Shown here: positions 34,886 through 46,800 of the stretch, in pieces | Layout of the letters: each line of letters starts with the position of its first letter | Numbering within the stretch: the stretch's first letter is position 1 | NCBI GenBank assembly: GCA_964019135.1 | Contig: OZ025257.1 | Coordinates: forward strand, 17,697,971-17,761,970 | Length of the DNA: 64,000 bases | Direction: 5' to 3' | Source of the DNA: Arenicola marina | Lineage: Eukaryota; Annelida; Polychaeta; Arenicolidae | Made by a program: the position numbers and the translations under genes | The notes under the pieces: model-generated | What the model saw: the letters and a program-made list of their open reading frames with translations, nothing else | What the model was told of the DNA's origin: nothing | Database searches by the model: none

Positions 34886-37800
34886 GTGAGAGGGTCCTCT
34901 GACCGCGGGAGGGGTGTGGCAGGGAGGGAGGGAGGGAGGGAGGGAGTGAGGGGCTGGGGGCGGTGCCAGGACATGCAGGTCCCGAAGGTAATGTCTCAGC
35001 CAATTTGTTGGTTGGGTGATTCGGTCTGGTTTACCGCTGACGACGTCTTATAAAAATGGGGAGTGGGTGGGGGGGGGAGGGGGCGGACGTAGTATTTGTG
35101 ACAGTCGGGTGAGTTTGTGAGAAATGGCGACTCTCCCAAGGACATCGCTGGATGAAGGGACGGTTAAGGCAGGCACGATGGCGAAAAGGAAACAAAGGAT
35201 TCTGGGGTTAAATCCCCTTGACCCAAGGACATATCTCATGTGACCTTGAACCGTGCTACGCCACGCTGAATCTGGAGCAGTTGGCTTGTCCGGTAATCCC
35301 CTTGTTTCACGGGGGAGTGCCCGAATTGTCGAAGCAAACCCCGATGTGTCCATTTGGCTGGTCATGGGATCAGGGCACTGCAGTAACTCTAACCCACTTG
35401 TGCTTTGGTGAGACTTTCTGGGACTATAGCTTACTCAGCTCTAAATCCACATATAATTTGTATTCGATGTTAAATATTACGGTTTAGTAATACATTTAAA
35501 TAAAACGCTGTTATTAATACGGTGTAGTTATATGACTTCACAATGGTTTAATAAAACGGTTTATGAACACGGTTTATGAACACGGTCTAAGAATATGGTT
35601 TAAGAATACGCTTTAATAATACGGTTTAATAACACGGTTTAAGAATATGGTTTAAGAATGCAGTATAATGGACACAATGGGTTTCTTTGTATTGGACATG
35701 AGTGGAGTGCAATGTTCGTTATTGTATTGCATCGGGTTTGAAATGAAGTTCAAAGTGATGTGTTTGGTATATGTATGTTTCCGGGTGTACAAATCTTAAT
35801 TTTAATCATTGAACTTTTTTACTCTCTTATTAACATTGCAATTTCGCAAATCTACGTCACATGATAACAATAACATCGGCTGAGTTATTTTCGATTCCAG
35901 ACTGGGCATTTTCTTTCATTTAGGGCAGATTTTGTCGTGTGATATTTATGTTGTGTATGGTCCCACCATGCGGTGAAGACTGAAAACACTTTTTATGCAG
36001 TATTAGGCTGAGAAAAAGGTCCCAAAATACATACATTGTGACCGAACTCTAAGACAAGACGATGACTTCGCAGATCGGCATCAGTTTATCACTAGTACAG
36101 GATCAACTGCGTATTGCGTTATGACATGAAGCTTGATGTTTTGTGTCAGAATCGTTTACTTCATGACTTACATCATCACTCCAAAGCTGCAACAAGAGAT
36201 TATGTTAAACACGTGAGTGGGTAACCCGTGAAACATACAAACCCTGGGTCAAAACGTACCACTACAAGACAGCGTTGACACTCAGGTAGTAAGGAACAGG
36301 GTTGGAGTGGGGGTGTATTAAAGGTGAAATCTTATTCAGGTTACTGCGTATTTTGTACAGTAAGATAAAATCGTTCGTGCTTTGAGGATCTACGATCTAC
36401 ACAATCGATTAATTAAATAATGGACAAGAGTAATAATGCATGAAACTACTTTCATGGACATGGAAACAGTTAACGGTTCGGCTCTCTACTACATTAAGCA
36501 ACAAAAACAAGAATAATTCTTAGATCGCAACGGTCTGTTATTAAACTAAAATATTATTTATCCCTAACTGTAATATGCTGATGGAAATGCTTTCAAAACG
36601 AGAAACATTGCAGAAGAATACATCACACCGATTATTTAACATAAACCAATAGTTAAGATAAGATAAAATCAAATTTTATTTAACGTCGGTACAAAGGGTG
36701 ACAAGAGTAACATTAGCACTTGCGCGCTATTAGCCGACAATGACATCCGGATGAAACGTTATGGTTTGGCTTATGTACAATGGATACTGTCTAGTGATTA
36801 ACATTGTGTCAAATAAACATGACTGATATCAATTGAAACAAAATGTATAAACTGCCGTATCTATGTTCAATAGAAAGTAAATCGAGGAGTTTTCCATATC
36901 TTATACTGCTTAGAACGCTGATAACAAAACTATGGCTTAAGCAATGTAATATATAGTAATTCTGGTAGTAGTCAAACAATTTGACATCTCTGTTGTGAGT
37001 GCCCTGTAGTAAAATCTGTTTGGACTGAATTTAGTAGTGTGCTTGACTCGGCTTGTAATTTTAATATTGATTTAACTGGACCGAATAATATTACTTACAA
37101 ATACTTGGAAATTTAGCGCCCACTGGGAACAAAATACTGCGGAATCTTATTATTTTAATTGTCAAGAGAGATATATTTATCTGCAAATGCTGTAGCACCA
37201 AAATGTCATTCCAAGGTGCATTTGCATTTCTGCGATACCATTATAATATCGAAGAACATATGAAAATCTGAATCATGAATCATGAAATCTTCAAAAACTT
37301 GGTCTTACATATGCATAAAGGGGAAGTGGAAGCCCTACAACGTTTATTGATTTCCTTATAAGCTCGTTTACGATTTATACCACTTGTTATGACTTGCATG
37401 TACTTGGATTATCTATATTGAATGAAATTGATATTGTCCGCGGGGGGGGGGGGGCCGGGGTAAGGGGTCCCATCTCGTGGCCTAGTAGATATAGTATAGT
37501 AGCCTAGTAGATATAGTATAGTAGCCTATAGTAGCCTATAGTAAGATCGGCTGTCGAGTGTATTCTAGGCCAGCCCAAGCCGCCTTTACGTGGTTCGAAT
37601 CCCACCTGTCTGTGTTTGTGCAGGATATAAACCCCATATTGGTCTTCGTACATATCTAACTTACTCCCGTAGTCGAACACGTTACTTATATCATCGGGAC
37701 CACAGTGAAAATATGATCAAAAACTGACATGAAAGTCCAGGGGCGGATCTAGGAATTTGCCCCGGGGGCGGGGGGGTGCTCTCTCTGAAAACGTCCGACC

Positions 37801-40800
37801 GAGGGGTGTGCTCTCGGAAAAACTTGCGACCCGGGGGGGGGGGGGGTGCTCTGAAGATTGTGACCGGGGTGGGGGGCTTGGGCTTGGAGAACCCGACTTT
37901 AACAGTGCATGTTCAGTTTCCCAAGGTGGGGTTACCCTCTGAAGAATTGGGACATTAACATGTATGTTAACATGTATGTTGTATGTTGTGTTTCTCAAGG
38001 GGGAGGCGGGGTTGCAACCCCCATATACCCCCCCCCCCCCCCCTAGATCAGCCACTGAAGTCGTGGCTTGACGAAGACAAAGAAACTTCATAATGTCACT
38101 GTACGAATTCTTTAGCAAGTATATACATCTAGTGATCGATTACGATACAAACAATTAGACATTATTACTAATAATAAATAATGCTGCAACAAAAATGGAG
38201 AAGATTGTTGCGGTTAATCAATCACTCTCAGATAAAGGGAAGGATAATCAAGTGCGGTTTTCTGAAAGCATTATCTGTTTTCTTCTATTTTATGTGGGTA
38301 ACCATGGAAGGGAAACTCATCCCTTTTATTGTCCCAAAAGGCGAGACAATGCGAACGCGCGACGCAATATCACTCACGCCAAATCGGCATTAATCAAGGG
38401 CCGTGATGTGCATCCATGTGTATTATGCTCCTTTAAGCAGCCAACATTCTCTTTCATCAATCGCACAAAAACCACGAATGAATGACTGAATGAAAGCGCT
38501 AATTTTTACCGTTAGGCGGGGCTTGGTCTAAATGCCGAAAGTGGGGCGAGCAGAAGCGACCAAAAAGCAGTTGGCGTGACTTATTGTTGAAAGCCCGATA
38601 AAAGCTGCATGAGGTCCCAAGCGTAGGTCAAGTTTAATCCCTGGTGTAGGGAAGGCTGTTTGACAGCGTGACCGGGAATATGACAACCTGGAGGAACTAC
38701 GTCCAACCGCAGGGAGGGTGACATTGATGGAGCTTGTACGGAGTGAGCCGGGGCGGGGGGGGGAGGAGGTGGTGGGCGGCGGGGGGTGCATGGGGGCGAT
38801 GGAGAGGTCGAGACGGCGGAGGGGTGGGGTAGGGGGGGTTCGTCGCCTGGGTGGTGTCCGGTGGAAAGGTGTGGACAGGACGGCAAGTGATGACTGCGGA
38901 AACAAACAGGGCTCGCGTGGACCGCGGCGTTTGAATTCCCCCATGGGAGGAAATGGGCGGAAATAAAGTTGGTCAGGCTGCAGTCTCGTGTGCGGTGAGT
39001 ATCAATTTGCTCGCCTCGATGCGTGGGAAGAGGTAGATGGGAGTGGGGGGGTGAGGGAGGGTGGTGCGTGTATGCGTGGGGGGGTCGAATTACGTGCATG
39101 GGAGGGGAGGGGTGAGGAGGAGACCAGGGGAGCTGGGAGGTGGGAGAGAGGAGACAGGGATGGGAAATGGGGGGGGGGGGGATGGGGGATGGCGGGGATG
39201 AACACGGGTGGACGAGGGGGTGCTCCAGGAGATGAGTGGGTTGGGTGATGATGAGCGCTAGGACCAAACGTGTCCAGGGGGTACTGTGAACAAGGACTCG
39301 GTGGTGCTGCTAGCGTGATACCATGAGGGTCGTCAACGAAGCAGGGGTGAAGGGGGGGTCACGGTGAGAAATTGGAGCTAGAGACCGGCGGGTGTCCACG
39401 TATTACGGCTTAACGCGGTTTGATAAATCACCCGCACCTCCTCACCCCCACCCCACGACCCCCCTTCCCACCCTCACCCCCCACCCCCACTCCCAGACTG
39501 ACAAGGGAAAACAGGGATGGGTACAAGGGAGGCGTGCTGGTGTGGGGCTTATGAGGGAGAGTGTACTCGAGGGCAAAAGGGCGCGGAAAGGGCTGGGGGT
39601 GGCCGGGGAAGAGGTCACCCCCGAAGTTAACCACGCTCCGGGCCTTCACTCACTCGCCCGAATACCGCCGCTCGCGATGAAACAGAATCTGATGAACCCA
39701 TTGACAGCTAGATTAGCGGACATAACAGTTTGGGGAGGTGGCCGCCCTAAGCACCAGTGACAGGGGAGGGGGGCCCTGGGGTGGGGAGAGGAGAGTAACG
39801 GCGCCCGGGGGCGGGGGGCGGGGGCGGGTTGTGAAGGGAGCGAGGGGGGGGGGCAGTTCGGTTTGAAAGGTATAAGGCAGGTGGGTGCGGACCGGGGGGT
39901 TTGGGAAAATTGTTAGAATTTGCTAGAGTGATTGGAGGGTGGAGCGATGGATGGAACCAATTTTTTATATAACTCCCAGGAGCGACGAGATATCGCCTTG
40001 TCGTTGTCATGGGTGAACCAAAGGTCCTGCGTTCCCTGCTCAGTCAGCGATGATCACTGAGACCTCATCCTAGAAACGCATTATTCTGGCGGACATTGAT
40101 GGGTCAACGGCCATATTTTCGGCATGGTATAACGACTCTTGCTCCCCCCCCCCCCCCCCGCCTACCTGCGACCGCCTCCCTCCCTCTCCGCCTACCTCAG
40201 ACCCCCACCCTCCCCCCCTCCTCCTCCTCCCCCAAACGCCACCCCTGGTGGTCTATCCTACAGTGGACGAGGCGCATTTGAAAGCTTCTCCACAAACGAG
40301 CAACCGCCCTGGGTCGCCAAAAGAGGGGAGGGCTTTTACCCTCTATCCCCGCTCCCAACCCCCCACCCCATTCTCCCCAACTTCACGAATGGCCTGCTGG
40401 GGGGTTAAGGGGAGGTCGGGGATGGATGGAACAGTGGGGGGGGGGGCATTGTATTTTTCAGAACAGATTTCTGCATACGAGCGGCCCGTCGGCCACTCTG
40501 GTTACTACTCATGGGGATTAATTATCATCACGGGACATCGCTAGAGGCGGCGCCCGGGGTAGGGGAGTGGGGGTGGGGGTGGAGGATTGGGGAGCGGCGA
40601 AAGGCACTCACTGAGGTGGAATGCGCCATATTTCCCTGGGGTGACGTTTCGGTTGGCGTCCCCCTACCTGACCGGTGGGACGTGCGTACCTTATACTATC
40701 CTGCTCCTCCCCTCCCCTCCCCTCCCGCCCCACTCGCCAGCTATCCTTATCCGCCACCCGAATTACGCCCCTTTTATCACATATAACTTCAACCCCCTCC

Positions 40801-43800
40801 CACCCCTGCCCTCCCCGACCGGTGTCCGCCCCATCACTCAGGGAGTTCAGACTATCCTCCACCCCTCCCCCCCCCCCCCCAAACCCGTCCACATGGACCA
40901 GTTCGACAAGGAAATGATCATGCAGAGGAACTATTAAGTAATTGATATTCTGGCGGGGACATAGTGCCAGAAAGAGGGAAAAATGTGCGATGGGAGAGGC
41001 AATGGAAGTGTGTGGGTGTGGGGGTTGGTGAGTAGAGGGGGAACCCGGGGGTGGGGGGCGAAGGAGGCCGCAAACGTCACATTTTCATGTCGTAACCTTC
41101 AGGGCTTTACCCAAGGGACAGATACCCTCCGTTGTTATTCCTTACCATGCAGCGCCATCTAGTGGTACGTATGTGAACACGCCCACGTGTGCGGTGGAGA
41201 ATAAGCAATAGGTTAAGGACCGGAAGTGATGATTAGGAAAGGCAGAGGATGTTTGGGAGAATGTGATGGCGGGGGCAGGAGAGGTACAGAATGCATTTGG
41301 CAGAGGACTCATTGTCATCACGTGATCACTAATGCACCAATGACGTGACACCTGGTAACTTAGGGCAAACAACCAGAGTACAATGAACCCTAGAGATTTG
41401 GTTACTGGCATTATGAAGACGACTAAAAAACTGACTTCGTCTTCGTTGATATAAGATGACAATATGAAAGCGTCTGCAGGACAAATAATATGGAGTGTAC
41501 ACCTGCGGACTAAATATCACAATTAAGTACGTTATAAAAATAGACCACATAGACGGTAATCGTCACGTAGATAGGTCATAACTGTCACATACATAGGTCA
41601 TAACTGTCACATACATAGGTCATAACTGTCACATACATAGGTCATAACTGTCACGTACAAGGTCATAACTGTCACATACATAGGTCATAACTGTCACATA
41701 CATAGGTCATAACTGTCACATACATAGGTCATAACTGTCACGTACAAGGTCATAACTGTCACATACATAGTTCATAACTGTCACGTACATAGGTCATAAC
41801 TGTTACATACATAGGTCATAACTGTCACATACATAGGTCATAACTGTCACGTACAAGGTCATAACTGTCACATACATAGGTCATAACTGCCACGTACATA
41901 GGTCATAATGGACGCGCAAATAGATCATAGCCGTCATGTACATAGGCTATAACCGTCACGTACATACGTCATAGCCGTCACCTACATAGGTCATGACCAT
42001 CGTACAACGATTATAGCAGTCACATATAAAGGTCACAGCTGTTCCGTAAAACGTCATAACTGTCACGTACAAGGGTTATAACCTTCGCGTAAAGGTCATA
42101 ACGTCAAGTACATAGGTCATAGCCGTCATGTACATAGGTCATGACCGTCACGTACATAGGTCATGACCGTCAAGTACAAAAATAATGACAGTCACATATA
42201 AAGGTCAGAACCGTTCCGTAAAAGGTAACGTAAAAAAAACTGTCACGTACACGGGTTATAACCGTCACGTACATAAACTGCAACTGTCACGTAAATAGGC
42301 TGCAACTGTCACGTAAATAGGCCATAATCGTCACGTACCTCAACTGTCACGTAACCTGCCACGTAGAAAGGTCATAACCACCATGTACATGGGTCAAAAC
42401 TGTCACCAACTTGTACTCTTAAAAAATGAAAAAAAAAATTATGATATTCGTTGCATGAAAGTACGACTATTCGTTCTTCCCAAGCGCCTTGCACCTTGCC
42501 GCTACCCACATATTCAATACACGGGATGACCTACCACTCTACCGGAGTGCGAATTGCGCCAAACCAGCCGACGAGAGAAAGCAGCAAAAAAAGATCAATA
42601 GAGATTGAATATTTGTTTGGCGAGTAGCGACGAGGAATGAGTTGGCCGTAAAGACGTGGACCAGCAATAGAAGGAAGGAAGGAATTATTGACGACTGAGA
42701 GTTGGCAATGACGACCTTTAGCACGTGTCCCATTGTCCTTGCAGGCCATCATGACGAGCAACGACCTGGATGCCAATGGATCGCTGAACTTTGAAGAATT
42801 TCTGGCCGCGATGCCAGCAAACATGGTCAATATTTCAGAGGATGAGCACAGGTGAGAGGCTCGTACGGGGCCGTTATACGAGGGGCAGGGGTGGGGGTGT
42901 CGTGGGGCGGGGGTGAGGATGGGGTTGGGGTTGGGGTTGACGGTTGAGAAGATTATGAGGGGTGGTGGGGGAGGGGTGAATTACAAGTTGATTCGTAAGT
43001 GTCACGAGATAACATAGCAAAAGAAAAGTCTGGTGGATCAGGAAGGAAAAACGCTAGAGGGAGAGAGAGGAACGTTGGAAGGATGGCGGAGATGAGACTG
43101 AAGAGCATGGGAATAAATGTGGCGGGTGGGTGGGTTGCCGGTGTGGGGAGGAGTTGGGATTGGGGGTGGAGGGTCAGCCGTTGTGGGTATGAGTACAAGC
43201 AAGTAAAAAGCAAAGGGGTGAAAGGTTCACAGTTGGAAACACAATCGATGTGAGCGTTGGCCCGGTGCATGTTTTTCGTGGCCGGACGTCGGCCATATTG
43301 TTCTAATGGCACTGTACATGCCGTTGGGTGACCTTCTAGCGGGTGAAAGAAATGCGCGATTATCGATCTACTTCCGGTGCAGGTCAGCTACATTATTGAT
43401 TACCTAATCAGGAGAACATGCCGGTCACGTGATATTGAAGGCACAAAGGGCGCAAATCCCATATAGCAAGACATTTTTTTTAACGTATATAATTTTACGA
43501 TTTATTTATTTCGTGACGAGTTATATTGGCCAATACATGCTGCCAGTCTGCAGCATGTTCATGGCATGTCACTGGGAAATTATTGGGATTTAAATTGATT
43601 TTGTTGAGCCCAATAAATAGAGAACACGTGCGCATAAAGTATTGAATTCACTGTATATTGGAGCTCGGACCTTCCGGGTCACGTCTCCGATAATAACGGG
43701 CAAAACGAAAACAATCAGGGCATAGGCCATTTTTTTATATATTTGTCGACCGCCCCTTTATATTTATTCAAAGATTTTCAGTTACTCACTCAGGTTTAAA

Positions 43801-46800
43801 CATGTGCAAAGAAAAAGTATGTGGATGATCCCATATGCGTGGCGTAGCCTGATATGTTTATTTCTCTGCTTAACGTTGAACAGTAAATACGGATTTACAT
43901 CCGATCACTCCGTTGTGGGGTGCTATATATACCTCTAGTCACTATCCTCGCATTGCATTAGCCAGTGGCCCTACGGGTTGAAACGTGTTTGAACAGAACC
44001 GGATGTAATTATTCATATTTCATATACCAATCAATCACAAGGTAATGTGAAGTTGGAATTCTGGAAATTTGTATCAATATATAATTATGTTTTAATAGTA
44101 ATAATAATAATATTATTATTACTAAGGATTGTTACTCGTTGAAATTTGAAAACCGGATGCATATATAAATATTAGTCTTACCCTTATATATTTGTACTGT
44201 AGTAATTAGCACCAATAGTCGGCACTAAGCGACAAAACCTTCACGTGGTGACCGTGCTGACAATCTTTGACTAACACCTGTTTCTCCTCCGACGACGACG
44301 ACGATCCAGAATGGCTGAGATCCGGCGGAAGTTTATGGAGTGTGACAAGGACGGGAACGGGTTCGTGTCTCTGGAGGAGGCCCACGAGATCCTGAACAAG
44401 GAGCTGGCCTTCACCCCGCAACAGTCTCAGGAGCTGATGAAGCGATACGACAAGAACGGGGACGGCCAGCTCTCCTATGAGGAATTCACCAAGTTCTACA
44501 TCAAAGTCAGATCAAAGTCAGTAACAGTTACTGCTATATAGTAACCATGAATCAATATATTATAATGTAGTAGTTTTAAGGTGTGTTATTTTTCGTCAAG
44601 CAACAAACTGCAACCCCGCAACCTGAAATAATTCAACGATTCCTTAAGTTAAGTTTCGGTTGGTTGTATATTCAGGACGCTTTTAACCATTTCTGGTCTT
44701 ATCGCGTCAATGGGAGAAGAAAGGGAGAGAGGAGCCATGTCCCCGGGGGTAACCCCCTATACAGCGCGCACGCGATCCTTTATCCTGCGAACAGATATTG
44801 ACCACAGAGGGGTTCGAACCACCGATCCAAGTGCCGTTAGGCTGTCATGTAGCCAGAACGCTGAATGCGAGCGCTCTAACCCAGTAAGCTATCGGGGCGG
44901 TCCCATGTTAAATCTTGGAGAGAGCACGAGATTAGAGGATCATCAGGTTTACGAATCTATCATTATTTCTTCGGCTACAGTGCCCTCCAACAATGAAATC
45001 TACTGGCCAGCTCTCAGACTGACTCACATAACGAGTCTACTACAGTGCCCTCCAACAATGAAATCTACTGGCCAGCTCTCAGACTGACTCACATAACGAG
45101 TCTACTTACATTTATGGATAACAGTAGATAAGAATCTATTGATTTGTGCGCCGGATGACGTCATCACTGTAGTTCAAGACACTGTAACAGTCTGTATCAC
45201 AGTTTCAATGCTTGTCCACCCGGGGCCAGTAAAAAGACGAAACCACTTCATTGATTGAGTGCAAGAGTTCTCTCTTTCTATTCACCTGGAACTGCGTAGG
45301 CGCCATACGTAATGTGTTTTCTTCGGTACCACATTATTTGGTCTGTCCTTATAACCGCTCCCAAAAAAAGTAGTTCCGGTGCAAGAGCGAGCGAGCGTTC
45401 TGATTTGGCGAGCGAGCGTTTTGATTGGCGAGCCCCAAAAGCGTGTCACCTACGCAGTTACGCCTGACACCTGAAAAGGTGAACCTCCCCCCCCCCCCAT
45501 AACTTCACAAATATTGCCTCATTGAGGATAATATCCGGAGTCTCGTTGGTAATTTCTATTCCATTTCCGTTTTGTGCCGAGATTTGTTTTGCCACTTTGG
45601 CCTACGGATGGGTCCCGGCTCCACGGCTGTGGCTAGGTAAACAGTGTGAAAGGTCCTTTCACGGCAACGGGCTCACTCAACAGCGTCCTCTTTCTCAGTC
45701 CTGTCTGTCTGACTCCATCTCTGCTATCGTGGGCGTGTCCAGGGAGTGGGGGCGGGCACAGGGGGCACGTGCTCCCCACCTCCTTTCAGACCCTAAAGTA
45801 TATCTGTGCCCCTGGCTATGTCTCACCGCTTCTATGGTGTCTCTGGCCCCACTTTTACTATGTGAGATCATCCTGGAAACAAGGATAATCCTCAAAATTG
45901 TTGACATGATTGGCTAATTTCCTTCGTCTTTCCAAAGCTGAAACAATGATTGGCTGGATATTGCGAACGGGTGAGATGATCTATGTCTTTCCACTAATCC
46001 ATCGCAGTAAAGTGTGTTTTTGTGCGAATATCATCTAATCCCATATTTAGAGATTAAGTGATCTTCGATAGAAAAAGTGGGGCCTGTTGGCGGTCGAATC
46101 CTCTTCGTATCTCTCTCTCTCTCTCTCTCTCCCTCTCTCTCTCCCTTTCTCTGTCGGCATGTTTACTTTGTCCTGTCTGTCGCTGCCTCTGTTGCGTCTC
46201 TCTCTTTGTCTCATCCCCGTCTCTCTTTCCTTACTTTCCTCTCTCTCTCTCTCCCGGTTTGCCTGTTCCGACTATATCTATTTACTGTATGTAGCCTATA
46301 ATTCCTGATGGAAATTGGGAGATATCTGAATTCCTGTTGGGCGGTACGGGTTAAAATCTGGGTCTCTTTCTCTGTCCCTCTCACTCTGTATCTCTTCCCT
46401 CTTCTCTGTTCCTCGTCAACAAGAACAGTGAGTAACTCGGAAAATAACGCGAAAAATTATGGACAGACAATGGCTATTTTATCTCTCTGTCTCTCTCTGG
46501 CTCTCTCCCTCTCTCTCTCTTTCGTGCACTTTCTGCGTCTTTGGCTCTCTAGCTTTACTCCCATGCAAATCTCGCAGACTTCTCTCTCAGCCCCTTTTGT
46601 TTCTCTCTCTCATTTGCCTTCTGCCTATTATTCGTTCTGCCTTATAATATGTGCCTTTTTTTCCTTTGCTTTCCGCCTCATTCGCGCTTGCTCTCACAAT
46701 TAGATTCGGTTTTCTCTCTTACTGCCTCTTTGGCTAGCTGGCATACTATCAGATAATTCTAAATCTGCCGCGCTTTTTTACTTGTCCTTCTGTTTGAGCT

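Larger units (their letters stand above)
34886..42744 (+). other. Intron 1 of the EF-hand gene (7.9 kb)
   Basis: It contains a decayed short repeat (35,480-35,665), a LINE tail (36,655-36,765), a SINE fragment (37,485-37,640), an inverted-repeat transposon (37,738-38,057), G/C-tract-rich DNA (38.7-41.0 kb) and a 22-bp minisatellite (41,560-42,410). The acceptor is TTGTCCTTGCAG. Confidence 0.8.

Noticed and set aside
38528..40937. Several proline- or glycine-rich frames of 80-230 codons
   Set aside because: They coincide with long C and G tracts inside intron 1 and lack any motif.
43940..44000. Another GAAAC-containing phrase resembling a ribozyme arm
   Set aside because: No CTGATGA core is present upstream.
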